Source: JACDBE01 sp963714055
Lineage (GTDB): Bacteria; Actinomycetota; Acidimicrobiia; Spongiisociales; UBA5794
Reading direction: 5' to 3'
Assembly (NCBI GenBank): GCA_963714055.1
Contig: OY970227.1
Coordinates: 1,550,001 to 1,614,000, forward strand
Length of the DNA: 64,000 nucleotides
A program made the translations under genes and the position numbers. This document shows, one piece after another, positions 52,926 through 61,823 of this stretch. The stretch's first letter is position 1; each line of letters opens with the position of its first letter. The notes beneath the pieces were generated by a model. The model made no database searches, had not been told where the DNA came from, and worked only from the letters and a program-made list of their open reading frames with translations.

Positions 52926-53780
52926 ATGACCACCACCATCGCCGCCACCCACCGCCCCGCCCGGGGTCTCGCCCACGAGATCAGGGCGGGCTTCGTGGTG
53001 TGGCAGCGGGAGATGATCCGCTTCTCCCGCGACCGGTCGCGGATGGTCTCGTCGCTGGTCCAGCCGCTGCTGTTCCTGTTCGTCCTCGGTGCCGGACTCG
53101 GGTCGATCGTCGACGTCGGGACCGGCGACGTCGACTTCGAGACGTTCCTGTTCCCCGGTGTGCTGGCGACCTCGGTCCTGTTCACCGCCGCCTTCTCCGG
53201 CATCTCGATGGTGTGGGACAGGGAGTTCGGCTTCCTCCGCGAGATGCTGGTGGCCCCGGTGTCGACGGCGTCGATCATGACCGGCAAGTGCTTCGGGGGC
53301 GCCACCGTGGCCACCATGCAGAGCCTGGTGATCCTGGCGCTCTCCCCGGTCGTCGGGGTCCCCTACAACCTGCTGCTCATGGTCGAGCTGGCCGTGCTCG
53401 CCTTCCTCATGGCGTTCATGATCACCGCCCTCGCCCTGCTCCTGGCGGCCCGGGTGAAGCAGATCCAGACCGCCATGCCGATGGTCCAGCTGGTCATCAC
53501 CCCGATGATGTTCCTCTCCGGGGCGCTCTTCCCTCTGTACAACCTCCCCCGCTGGCTCGAGATCGCCACCAAGCTCAATCCGATGACCTACGCCGTCGAG
53601 CCGATGCGCTCGGCGGTGTTCGACTACCTCGCCGTTCCCGCCGACGTCCGCGCCGTCTACAACCCTGGGATCTACTGGGGATCGTGGCCGGTGCCGGTGC
53701 CTTTACAGGTCGCCATCGTCATCGCCACCTCGCTTGGCCTGCTCACCGTCGCCGTGGCCCGCTTCGCCCGCACCGAATAG
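52926..53780 (+). CDS. ABC-2 type transporter permease (DrrB-like)
   Basis: 284 residues, six membrane helices with an N-terminal amphipathic stretch (VVWQREMIRFSRDRSRMVSS). Conserved: FLFPGVLATSVLFTAAFSGI, WDREFGFLREMLVAPVST, and the late loop GALFPLYNLPRWLEIATKLN-PMTYAVE. It forms the membrane part of the exporter with the preceding ATPase. The next 171 bases before the VOC gene contain nothing I can support. Confidence 0.9.
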   Translation: MTTTIAATHRPARGLAHEIRAGFVVWQREMIRFSRDRSRMVSSLVQPLLFLFVLGAGLGSIVDVGTGDVDFETFLFPGVLATSVLFTAAFSGISMVWDREFGFLREMLVAPVSTASIMTGKCFGGATVATMQSLVILALSPVVGVPYNLLLMVELAVLAFLMAFMITALALLLAARVKQIQTAMPMVQLVITPMMFLSGALFPLYNLPRWLEIATKLNPMTYAVEPMRSAVFDYLAVPADVRAVYNPGIYWGSWPVPVPLQVAIVIATSLGLLTVAVARFARTE

Positions 53781-53951
53781 CCCAGTTCGCGGAAAGGGAG
53801 TCTGACAAGGTGATCAGCCTGTGCGACCGGGTGCGCGAGGCCAGCGACCCCCCTTTCCGGCAACCGGGCGAGCTGGTACCTGCTACGGGCGCCTCGTCGC
53901 CGCCCTCCACCCCCCGCCCAATCCCGACCCGCCCAAGCCAGAGGAGGACCC

Positions 53952-54341
53952 ATGACTGAACCGGACGAGATGGTGAACGTCCGCTACATGGTCGACGATG
54001 TTCAAGCGTCGATCGACTTCTACACCGAGCACCTCGGCTTCGAGCTGCTCAACAGCGCCGCCCCTGCGTTTGCCGACGTCGCCAGAGGAAACCTGCGCCT
54101 GCTGCTCAGTGGCCAGGCCAGCTCCGCTGGACGACCCATGCCTGACGGCACCAAGCCAGGCCCCGGTGGCTGGAACCGCATCCACTTCATCGTCGACGAC
54201 CTCGCCGCCGAGGTCGTCCGCCTGCGGGACGCCGGGCTCGTGTTCCGCAACGACATCGTCACCGGCCCGGGCGGCTCGCAGGTCCTGCTACAGGATCCCT
54301 CCGGCAACGTAATCGAGCTGTTCCAACCGGCCGGCAGGTAG
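53952..54341 (+). CDS. VOC/glyoxalase-like domain protein
   Basis: 129 residues, one vicinal-oxygen-chelate module: VNVRYMVDDVQASIDFYTEH at the start and FIVDDLAAEVVRLRDAGLVF, ending DPSGNVIELFQPAGR, the usual DPxGNxxE metal-site end. Such proteins bind a metal and detoxify, modify or sequester small molecules. No clear substrate. ATG 53952 follows GAGGAGGACCC. Confidence 0.82.
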   Translation: MTEPDEMVNVRYMVDDVQASIDFYTEHLGFELLNSAAPAFADVARGNLRLLLSGQASSAGRPMPDGTKPGPGGWNRIHFIVDDLAAEVVRLRDAGLVFRNDIVTGPGGSQVLLQDPSGNVIELFQPAGR

Positions 54342-54404
54342 CCCACGCACCATCGTGGTCACGTCGTCTTCAGCGGCTCCAGAAACCGGGCGGCGCGCTC
54401 GCAG

Positions 54405-54974
54405 TCATGGCACCTGGCCCGGGTCAGCGAGGGCGGGGTGGTCGGTGGGGTAGAGCCCGGCGACGAAGCCGTAGACGGTGTCGCCGGAGCGCGACAGTTG
54501 GGTGAACTCCCGGGCGACCGCCTCGACCCGTTCCCAGAACTCGCCGGCACGCTCGTCGGGTATTCGTACGTGGCGGGAGACCGTGCGCAGCCGGTCGGCC
54601 TCGTGAGCGGGCCCGGACTCGGTCGCCGCCACGGAGAGCGCGTTCGCCCACACCGGGCCGCCCGGCAGGTCGACCACGCCGATGGCGAACATCCGGGCGG
54701 TGCGTCCGTAGTGGCGCTCTTCGATGGCGCGGACCCGGCGGGTGCGCACCACCCTGAGCATCCCGGCGTCGACGAGGACCTTGACGTGGTAGGCGACCGT
54801 GCTCTTTGGACGTCCCACCGCAGCCGCCAGGTCCCGAACGGTGGCTGCCCGCTCCAACAACAAGTCGAGGATGGTGACCCGCAACGGATCGGCGAAGGCC
54901 CGTAGCTGCCCCGGCAGGGACACCTCGATCTGCTCCGCCAGCTCGTAGTCCGGGAACGACGAATTGCTCGACAT
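54405..54974 (-). CDS. ArsR-type winged-helix transcriptional regulator
   Basis: 189 residues. HTH: LRAFADPLRVTILDLLLERA then ATVRDLAAAVGRPKSTVAYH and VKVLVDAGMLRVVRTRRVRA, a classic ArsR winged helix without obvious metal-binding Cys. The C-terminal half probably binds a ligand. It is divergent from the dienelactone-hydrolase-like gene; the 86 bases between contain GATCATTCTAGAGTATTGGA, a likely shared promoter/operator zone with two GATC half-sites. Confidence 0.83.
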   Translation of the reverse strand: MSSNSSFPDYELAEQIEVSLPGQLRAFADPLRVTILDLLLERAATVRDLAAAVGRPKSTVAYHVKVLVDAGMLRVVRTRRVRAIEERHYGRTARMFAIGVVDLPGGPVWANALSVAATESGPAHEADRLRTVSRHVRIPDERAGEFWERVEAVAREFTQLSRSGDTVYGFVAGLYPTDHPALADPGQVP

Positions 54975-55060
54975 GTTTCGATCATTCTAGAGTATTGGAT
55001 CAATAGCGACGGGATTCCACCTGCCTCGCAGGTGACCCGACCGGGAGGAGGGTGCCTGAC

Positions 55061-55636
55061 ATGGCCGAGGTCCTGCTGTTCCATCACGCACAGGGACAGA
55101 CGTCGGGGTTCCACGAGTTCGCCGAGGAGCTGCGAAGAGCCGGGCACACCGTGCACACCCCCGACCTCTACGAAGGGCAGACCTTCGACAACCTCGACGA
55201 CGGTGTCGCCCACGCCGACGAGATCGGCTTCGGAGAGATCATCGAGCGCGGCGTCGCCGCAGCAGAACCGCTCCCGGACGGGCTCGTCTACGCCGGTTTC
55301 TCGATGGGTGTGCTGCCGGCGCAGAAGCTGGCGCAGACCCGGCCCGGAGCCCGCGGCGCCGTCCTGATGTACAGCTTCGTCCCCGTATCGGAGTTCAGCG
55401 AGTCATGGCCCGCCGGCGTGCCGGTGCAGGTGCATGGGATGGATGCCGACCCCTACTTTGCCGGCGAGGGCGACATCGATGCCGCCCGCCAACTCGTCGA
55501 GTCGACCGACCAGGCCGAGCTGTTCGTCTACCCGGGCGACCAACATCTCTTCGCCGACGCCGGCCTGCCGTCGTACGACGCCGACGCCGCCGCCACCTTG
55601 AAGGAGCGCGTGCTCGGCTTCCTCAGCGCGCTCTGA
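55061..55636 (+). CDS. Dienelactone-hydrolase-family protein
   Basis: 191 residues. ATG 55061 is preferred because GGGAGGAG lies ten bases upstream; GTG 55052 would be too close. Alpha/beta hydrolase features: EVLLFHHAQGQTSGFHEFAE, the nucleophile elbow YAGFSMGVLPAQKL (Ser rather than the family's usual Cys), and a His in YPGDQHLFADAGLPSYDA. The acid residue is probably Asp in VHGMDADPYF. The reaction is unknown. Divergent ArsR regulator likely controls it. Confidence 0.82.
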   Translation: MAEVLLFHHAQGQTSGFHEFAEELRRAGHTVHTPDLYEGQTFDNLDDGVAHADEIGFGEIIERGVAAAEPLPDGLVYAGFSMGVLPAQKLAQTRPGARGAVLMYSFVPVSEFSESWPAGVPVQVHGMDADPYFAGEGDIDAARQLVESTDQAELFVYPGDQHLFADAGLPSYDADAAATLKERVLGFLSAL

Positions 55637-55669
55637 CGTGCCGGACAACGTCACCCCGGCCGGCGCATC

Positions 55670-56806
55670 GTGACGGTCACCGCGGGCGAGCTGAACCGGG
55701 CCACGCTCGCACGGCAGCTGCTGCTGGAACGCCAGCCGCTCGACGTGGTCGAGGCGACGAGGCGCGTCGTCGCCCTGCAGGCGCAGCAGCCGGCCTCGCC
55801 GTATGTCGCCTTGTGGAATCGGGTCAGCGACTTCGACCCGGCCGACCTCGACGCCGCCTTCGCCGACCGGAAGCTGGTCAAGGCGACGCTGATGCGGTTC
55901 ACCCTGCACGTGGTGCATCCCGACGACCGTCCGGCGATGAACCTGGCGATGCAACCGTCGCTGCGCACCAGGATGTTCGACCGCCGCTTCAAGGGCAGCG
56001 AACTCACCATCGATGACGCCGACGCGCTCGTCCCAGGTCTCCTCGAGTTCGCCGCAACGCCCCGTACCGGGGGCGAGATCGAGGCCTGGCTCGACGAGCG
56101 ACTCGACGTCTCCCCGAAGGGCGTGTGGTGGGCGCTGCGCACATTCGCCCCGTTCCTGCGCGCCCCGACAGGCGGTCCCTGGTCGTTCGATTCGCGCACG
56201 TTGTTCGTCGCGGCAGGTACCGAGCCGACGTCGAGCGACAAGGGCGAGGCCGACGAGGCGCTGCAGACGCTGATCTGGCGTTACCTGGAGGGCTTCGGCC
56301 CGGCTTCGGTAGCCGACATGGCGCTCTTCGCCCTCGTGGCGCGCTCCCGGGTCCGCACCGCGCTGCGTGGCCTGTCCGGCGGGCTGGAGGAGCTGCCCGG
56401 CCCGGACGGCGTCGAGCTGTTCGACATCCCTGGGGCACCACGTCCGGTCGCAGGCGCCCCTGCCCCGCCCAGGCTGCTCCCGATGTGGGACAGCTGCCTG
56501 CTGGCATACGCAGACCGGGCCCGTCTCACGCCACCGGAGTACCGCGCCGCCATCGCCAGATCGAACGGCGACGTCCTACCGACGCTGCTTGTCGACGGAT
56601 ACGTCGCCGGGGTGTGGCGCCCCGTCGACGGCGCCATCGAGGCCACGGCCTTCCGTCGCCTGCGCGCCGGCGAGTGGAAAGGGCTCGCCGCCGAGGCGAG
56701 GGCGCTACAGGCGTTGCTCGCCGATCGCGAGCCGAGGGCCTACCGCCGTTACGACCGCTGGTGGGCCGACCTACCCGGTGCCGAGGTCCGATTGCTCCCC
56801 GCATAG
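55670..56806 (+). CDS. AlkZ-like DNA glycosylase (HTH_42, winged-helix DNA-binding domain)
   Basis: 378 residues from GTG 55670. Family hallmarks: RRVVALQAQQPASPYVALWN, containing the QxQ motif used for catalysis in AlkZ glycosylases, and ATLMRFTLHVVHPDDRPAM. Winged-helix repeats continue (LIWRYLEGFGPASVADMALF), with the C-terminal MWDSCLLAYADRARLTPPEY and LLVDGYVAGVWRPVDGAIEA. AlkZ excises DNA crosslinks or bulky adducts in antibiotic producers; relatives such as AlkX handle other lesions. No biosynthetic cluster is adjacent, so the lesion is unknown. Confidence 0.83.
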   Translation: MTVTAGELNRATLARQLLLERQPLDVVEATRRVVALQAQQPASPYVALWNRVSDFDPADLDAAFADRKLVKATLMRFTLHVVHPDDRPAMNLAMQPSLRTRMFDRRFKGSELTIDDADALVPGLLEFAATPRTGGEIEAWLDERLDVSPKGVWWALRTFAPFLRAPTGGPWSFDSRTLFVAAGTEPTSSDKGEADEALQTLIWRYLEGFGPASVADMALFALVARSRVRTALRGLSGGLEELPGPDGVELFDIPGAPRPVAGAPAPPRLLPMWDSCLLAYADRARLTPPEYRAAIARSNGDVLPTLLVDGYVAGVWRPVDGAIEATAFRRLRAGEWKGLAAEARALQALLADREPRAYRRYDRWWADLPGAEVRLLPA

Positions 56807-56828
56807 CGGTCGAGCCGAGATCGTCCGG

Positions 56829-57290
56829 CTACGTGCGAGCGAGGATCTCGCTGACGAAGCGGCGCGCTTCCGGTGCGGACATGGGGCCCACCAACCGGTT
56901 CTTGCGTTGCCCCCGGTCGGTCACGGTCACCTCGGCGTAGGAATTGAGACCCTTGCGGCTGAAACTGACGTCGATCACCTTCGACAGTGGGATCGACTTC
57001 TCGGAGCGCCGGATGATCCCGCTCCCGAACATGATCCGCTTGTCGGTGACGATGGCGGTGTTCCGCCGCCGCCACAGCTCGTACAGCCCGAGTGTGAAGA
57101 CGACCTTCCCCAACGTGGCCAGCCGGCCAGGGGTGGCGGCCATCACCACCGTCTCCTCAGGGAACAGCGTGGTGTAGGCCACGGCCTTGGAGGGTCGGTC
57201 CTTCGGCGCACGCTGCTCCTTCGACGTACGCTCCTTCGACGTACGCTCCTTCGGCGCACGCTCCTCCTTCGGCTGCTTCCGCTTGGACAC
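56829..57290 (-). CDS. PH-domain protein with lysine-rich repeat N terminus
   Basis: 153 residues from GTG 57290 (GAGGT five bases upstream). The N-terminal 40 residues are a charged, disordered tail built from repeats such as RTSKE and RAPKD. The C-terminal bacterial PH domain (bPH_2-like) includes RRNTAIVTDKRIMFGSGIIR and KVIDVSFSRKGLNSYAEVTV. Such domains associate with membranes or other envelope proteins. The repeat is a recent 15-bp tandem expansion. It converges with the AlkZ-like gene. Confidence 0.75.
   Translation of the reverse strand: MSKRKQPKEERAPKERTSKERTSKEQRAPKDRPSKAVAYTTLFPEETVVMAATPGRLATLGKVVFTLGLYELWRRRNTAIVTDKRIMFGSGIIRRSEKSIPLSKVIDVSFSRKGLNSYAEVTVTDRGQRKNRLVGPMSAPEARRFVSEILART
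57198..57260. repeat. 15-bp tandem repeat inside the PH-domain gene
   Basis: Units CTCCTTCGACGTACG at 57216-57230 and 57231-57245 are identical, CTCCTTCGGCGCACG follows at 57246-57260, and GTCCTTCGGCGCACG is a partly diverged copy at 57198-57212. The codon-multiple length keeps frame; unit number may vary between strains. Confidence 0.8.
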
Positions 57291-57462
57291 GCCACACCTC
57301 CCGTTGATGGGTTGGGCCGCTAACGGTCCACTTCTGGTGTGTCCCGGGCCTGCGAGCTTAATCCCGGGCACTCGACCGACAATCGCGGCACCTGCGCGTC
57401 GCCCCCTGGATCGCTTCGGCGGCTGATCTGGCGGCGAGCAGGGATGCGGCAGCCGGGCGCGT

Positions 57463-58567
57463 TCAGGCGGCAGCCTCCTCGTCGACGGCCGCGTTGACCT
57501 TCCGCGCCATCGCCCGCCACCACACCCAGCACACCGCGCCGATGGGGACCTGGATGGCATACGACAGCACGCGGAAGACGAGGACGCCGGCGACCACCTC
57601 GGCCTGCCCTCCCCCGGCGAGGACAAGGGCGCCCGTCATCCCGACCTCGACCAACCCGATCCCTCCGGGGGTGATCGGGAGAGCCGTCACCAGCCGCACC
57701 GATGCGAACGCCGCCAGCGCCTCGGCCCACGACACCTCCTGAGCGGTCACCCCCACGGCACGCAACGACGCCAGCAGGAGGACGAAGAGCGACAGGTGGC
57801 TCAGGATGGACGTGAGTGTCAGCCACAGCCAGCGACGCTGAAGCACCTCCGCGGTCCTGACCCTGAATTCACGCAGCGAGGCGTCCCATCCGGTGTACGG
57901 GCCCCTGCGGAACGGCCTCGCCAGCCACGACCGCGACCCGCTGCAACATCGCGCCGATGGACCCGGCGAACCGGTCGCTGCGAACGACGAGGACCAGCCC
58001 AACGACGGCGGCGACCAGCGCGGCGAGCCCGGCCAACGCGGCGCTCAACGCCGCCGGATGAGGGTTTCCTTGAATGGCGAGGATCGCCAGGGCGACGATC
58101 GGCAGTCCGAGCTTGACGAAGGTGTTCCACAACCCGGTGAGCGCAGCGGCGATCCCAATCGTGGCCGCCCCGTAACCGAACGAGCTGAACATGGCGTAGG
58201 TGACTCCGACCCCCACGGCGGCTCCGGCCGGGATGGTGTTCGACACCGCCGTCGAGATCTGCCCGACCATGAAGGCCTGGGCGAGGGGCAAGCCGGGGAG
58301 GGCGGCCATGATCAGGAACTGGTAGGTGAGGATGTTCCATGCCGCCAGAGCCAGCAGAAGCGCCACGGAGGCCCGGTCGAGGTTGGCGATGGCCGCCCAG
58401 ACCTCGGTGAAGTCGGCCAGGGCGGGCAGCACACCGACGAGCAGGGCAACGGCGATCATCGCCGGAACCGCGTAGGCGAGTGCCTTCTTCAGGGTCGACC
58501 GAACGGGCCGGGGGCCGTCGGTAAGGCCGGAGTCGGGCGGCTGGGTGGCGGCGGGCCGGCTCGGCAT
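57463..58567 (-). CDS. Flippase-like integral membrane protein (LPG-synthase TM / UPF0104 type), one frameshift
   Basis: About 367 residues. The first frame has helices (ALAYAVPAMIAVALLVGVLP, ATIGIAAALTGLWNTFVKLG). It shifts near 57903 into FRVRTAEVLQRRWLWLTLTS and the family motif LPITPGGIGLVEVGMTGALV, ending VNAAVDEEAAA. Members of this family move lipid-linked substrates across the membrane or are the flippase half of MprF; the catalytic MprF C-terminal domain is absent. The single-base break is likely a sequence error. The next gene on the same strand is the phosphotransferase-glycosyltransferase fusion. Confidence 0.8.
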
Positions 58568-58677
58568 CCGCTGAGGATACGAGCCGGGCTACGCGGGGCG
58601 GGCCCCGGACAGGGAGACCGCGGCTGTGGCAGCGGGCCTCGGGAGTCGACTCGGTCTCCGTCGTCGCCTCAACGCCG

Positions 58678-60513
58678 TCACCCTAGAGGGCCAGGCAGCA
58701 GGGGCTCGATCAGGGTCAACGCCACGAGGGCGGCCCGCCCGGTTACCGGCAGCCGGGCCCTCCGGAACAAGGCGACGAGCTCGCCCGGCCGTGCAGATCC
58801 CGCCGCGCTCACCCTTCGGACCGAGGGCCGGGTGATCAGGATCTCCGGGATCTCGTGGAAGGTCCCGGTCACCGCCAGCGCCAGAGCGAGCGCTCGTGGC
58901 GACACGTCGGCTCTGTCCGCCAAGCCGGAGGCTTCGACCGCGGTGCGGCGGACCACGCCCGACAACGGGACGTCGGGATGGACGGATCTGAGGCACTGCC
59001 GGAAGCGCTTGAGCGGCGAGGGGCCGCGGATGACGGCGTCGACGAGGCGATCGGCCAGGAACCGGCCTTCTCGATCGCCCTCGATGATGTGGGGGAAGGC
59101 AAGCACCGCCCCCGGGATCTCGGTGAGTGACTGGACACACCGGGCGACGAGGTCCGGGTGGTAACGATCGCCTGGTGACGCCCACAGGATGAAGTCGCCG
59201 GTGGAGCCCTCGAGGGCGGCTCTCACGATGAGACCGGATGCCTCAGACGGCGCCTCGACGGGGACGATCTCGATGTCAGGGTGGCTCTGCGCGTGAACGG
59301 CGTCGGCGGTTGCCCGCCCGGCGCCGGCATCACCGTCCCGGGGGAACACGATACTGACGCGACGGCGTCCCGACCGGGTCGCCTCGACCGACGGCCGGCC
59401 CGCCGGCCACACGGGAACGTGGTCGAGCGCCGCCAGGTGCTCCATGGCCAGAGAGAGGTGGGTGCGGACGGAGCCCCCCGTCCTCCCCAGCCCGGATGCC
59501 GTCTGGGCGGCGTGGAGGGCTGCGTCCTGCAGGCTCCGCACGACCCGGCACCACAGGTACGCCCGCCAATGCTCGTCGTGGCCCAGGCTGTCGTCGTCGA
59601 CGAAGAAACGGCGGACCTCTTCCCGCTGGACGGCCCACGGGGACCACTTGAGGATCGACGCCAGGTCGGCGTGGGGCGGACCGACTCCCATCCACTCCCA
59701 GTCGATCGCCTGCAGCACAACGGGCGCGTCACGGGTCAAGAAGAGGTTGCCACGGTTGAAGTCACCGTGGATCAGCATCGACCGGACCGCGCTCGCCTCG
59801 GTCACCGACATCGTCGCCTTCTCGACGTCGTGCCAGGCGGCAAGCACCGTGCCGACGACGTCGTCCGGCTGGGCCTGCTGGAACACCTCGAGCGCCCGCC
59901 GGGCGTGGTCGAGGATGGCAGGTGCCGCCATAGAGTCGCAGCGCACGTGCTCGGTGTACCCGCCGCGCTCACTCGCCCAGCGGGCCAGGGCGGTGTGCAA
60001 CGCCGGCAGGGCGGCGATGGCCGCGCCGACGTCCGCCCTGGTGGTGACCTGCCGGTAGGACCAGCCCAGGTCCTTCATCACGTAGCGGTAGTGCAGCCCC
60101 GGCTCGACCTCGATCGCCTCGTAGACCGCCGGGTGCATCCCCTCGAGGGCGCCACCGGTACTCGACAACACGTCCCACTCCGGGAGGCCGGGTCGGCCGT
60201 CGAGGCCGGCGATGGCCGGGAAGGCCTCGGGGGCGAGCCGGGCGTCCTTGTAGACGAGGGTGTGATGGGGCGATCGGTCGGTCCACACCCGGAAGACGCC
60301 GCCTCCCTTGTACGAGTACAACGGGGCGTGGCGGATCGCCGCCGGCCTTCTGCCGAATGCCTGCAGCGAAACGCCGGCCACGAGATCGGAGTCGAGCCCG
60401 GGGGGTGGTCCTTGCCTGGCCGATCGATGGTGGGTGGCAAAGTCGAGGCGCCTGGCGACCGGGTCAGGCATCACCCGCTCCAGCACGGCGTCCCAGACCT
60501 TCAAGCCACCCAT
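58678..60513 (-). CDS. Aminoglycoside-phosphotransferase-like kinase fused to a GT2-like glycosyltransferase domain
   Basis: 611 residues, ATG 60513 with GGAGG ten bases upstream. Residues about 60-330 form a kinase of the APH/choline-kinase fold, with the Brenner-type motif SMLIHGDFNRGNLFLTRDAP and QAIDWEWMGVGPPHADLASI. From about 385, RRVSIVFPRDGDAGAGRATA and SPGDRYHPDLVARCVQSL look like a family-2 glycosyltransferase nucleotide-binding region, ending in a long helical tail (VALTLIEPLLPGPLG). The fusion could phosphorylate and then glycosylate, or sense, a sugar. Function unknown; the GT assignment is weaker than the kinase one. Confidence 0.65.
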   Translation of the reverse strand: MGGLKVWDAVLERVMPDPVARRLDFATHHRSARQGPPPGLDSDLVAGVSLQAFGRRPAAIRHAPLYSYKGGGVFRVWTDRSPHHTLVYKDARLAPEAFPAIAGLDGRPGLPEWDVLSSTGGALEGMHPAVYEAIEVEPGLHYRYVMKDLGWSYRQVTTRADVGAAIAALPALHTALARWASERGGYTEHVRCDSMAAPAILDHARRALEVFQQAQPDDVVGTVLAAWHDVEKATMSVTEASAVRSMLIHGDFNRGNLFLTRDAPVVLQAIDWEWMGVGPPHADLASILKWSPWAVQREEVRRFFVDDDSLGHDEHWRAYLWCRVVRSLQDAALHAAQTASGLGRTGGSVRTHLSLAMEHLAALDHVPVWPAGRPSVEATRSGRRRVSIVFPRDGDAGAGRATADAVHAQSHPDIEIVPVEAPSEASGLIVRAALEGSTGDFILWASPGDRYHPDLVARCVQSLTEIPGAVLAFPHIIEGDREGRFLADRLVDAVIRGPSPLKRFRQCLRSVHPDVPLSGVVRRTAVEASGLADRADVSPRALALALAVTGTFHEIPEILITRPSVRRVSAAGSARPGELVALFRRARLPVTGRAALVALTLIEPLLPGPLG

Positions 60514-60718
60514 CGGTTGGTGACCTCCTGGCAGAAACGATACTCGTCGCGGTCGCCGGACAATCGGACGCCGAGAACGGGCAGAGCGTCACGCGGGTGC
60601 AGGCGAGATCGGGAGGCACACCGTCGAACACGGCGGGGGAGGAGTGACCCGGATGGGACGTCCGGCGAGCCGTTCACCTGCCACTGCCTGGCAACCATGG
60701 CCCACTACCATCCCGCCG

Positions 60719-61819
60719 ATGGCCGCCACCGGGATCGTGTTCGGCGGGCTCTCCCCCGAGCATGACATCAGCATCCTCACCGGGCTCCAGGCGGCCCGGA
60801 CCCTCCGCGATGCCGGCGACGACGTGGCCCCCATCTACTGGGGCAAGGACGGCCGGTGGTGGCGGGTGCCGGTCGACAGCGAGGCCGCATCGTTCCTGAC
60901 CCTGCCGGTCGAGGGTGCGATCCCGCTCGACTTGGTCGTCCCGGGCGGCTTCGTGGAACGAAAGCGGTTGCGGGACAGCCCGGTCGACCTCGACGTCGTC
61001 CTCAACTGCTGTCACGGCGGCCCCGGCGAGGACGGCACCCTCGGCGGCCTGCTCGGCCTCGCCGGCCTCCCCTCGACAGGCCCCCACCCCGAAGTGTGCG
61101 CCCTGCTGATGGACAAGCTGGCTTCGGGTGCGGTGATGGCGGCGCTCGACGTCGCCACCATCCCGACGGTCCTCGCCGACGAGGGTCTCGACGAACACCG
61201 GCTCCCACCCCGGCCGTGGGTGGCGAAGCCGCGCTACGGGGGATCTTCGATCGGCGTGGAAGTCGACGTCGACGACCTGTCAGTGGTGCTGGCGCTGGGA
61301 CGGACCGGCACCGGGCAGGCCGGGATGCTCGTCCAGCCGTACCTCAAGGGGTGGGAGGATCTCAACATCGCGGTGCGCACCGCCAACGGGATCGAGCTGT
61401 CGCCGATCGAGCGACCGCTCCGGTCGGGCGATGGCGCCTACAGCTACGAGGACAAGTACCTCACCGGGACCGGGATGGATGCCGCCCCCCGCGAGCTGCC
61501 GGCCCGGCTGCCCGAGGAGGTCGTCGCCACCATCGAACGGGCGGCGCGCCTCGTCACCGGCGAGTTCCCGCTGACCGGCGCCCCCCGGCTCGACTTCCTC
61601 TGGGACGGCGACCAGCAGGTGGTGCTCAACGAGGTCAACGCCATCCCCGGGGCCTGGGGCAACCACCTGTGGCGGGCCGGCGGCGTCGACCGCCTCCAGC
61701 TCTACCGGGACCTGATCGTCGAAGCCCGCGGGACCGGCCCCCGGCGACCGCAATGGGTCGCCACCAGTGATGGGCGCGCCCTGCGCAGCTCGGGATCGAT
61801 CGCCTCGAAGCTGGCCTGA
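60719..61819 (+). CDS. D-alanine-D-alanine-ligase-like ATP-grasp protein
   Basis: 366 residues from ATG 60719. Family features: IVFGGLSPEHDISILTGLQA, LNCCHGGPGEDGTLGGLLGL, the ATP-grasp lid VAKPRYGGSSIGVEVDVDDL, and the metal site RLDFLWDGDQQVVLNEVNAI. The distal loop is PGAWGNHLW instead of the usual PGFT, and the N-terminal motif is SPEHDIS, so substrate may differ from D-Ala-D-Ala. Its stop faces the stop of a Mur ligase gene, a natural partner for joining the dipeptide to a UDP-sugar peptide. No ribosome site is evident. Confidence 0.8.
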   Translation: MAATGIVFGGLSPEHDISILTGLQAARTLRDAGDDVAPIYWGKDGRWWRVPVDSEAASFLTLPVEGAIPLDLVVPGGFVERKRLRDSPVDLDVVLNCCHGGPGEDGTLGGLLGLAGLPSTGPHPEVCALLMDKLASGAVMAALDVATIPTVLADEGLDEHRLPPRPWVAKPRYGGSSIGVEVDVDDLSVVLALGRTGTGQAGMLVQPYLKGWEDLNIAVRTANGIELSPIERPLRSGDGAYSYEDKYLTGTGMDAAPRELPARLPEEVVATIERAARLVTGEFPLTGAPRLDFLWDGDQQVVLNEVNAIPGAWGNHLWRAGGVDRLQLYRDLIVEARGTGPRRPQWVATSDGRALRSSGSIASKLA

Positions 61820-61823
61820 GCCC

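Noticed and set aside
57198..57260. A CRISPR-like repeat array
   Set aside because: Units are contiguous 15-mers without spacers and lie in frame inside a coding sequence.
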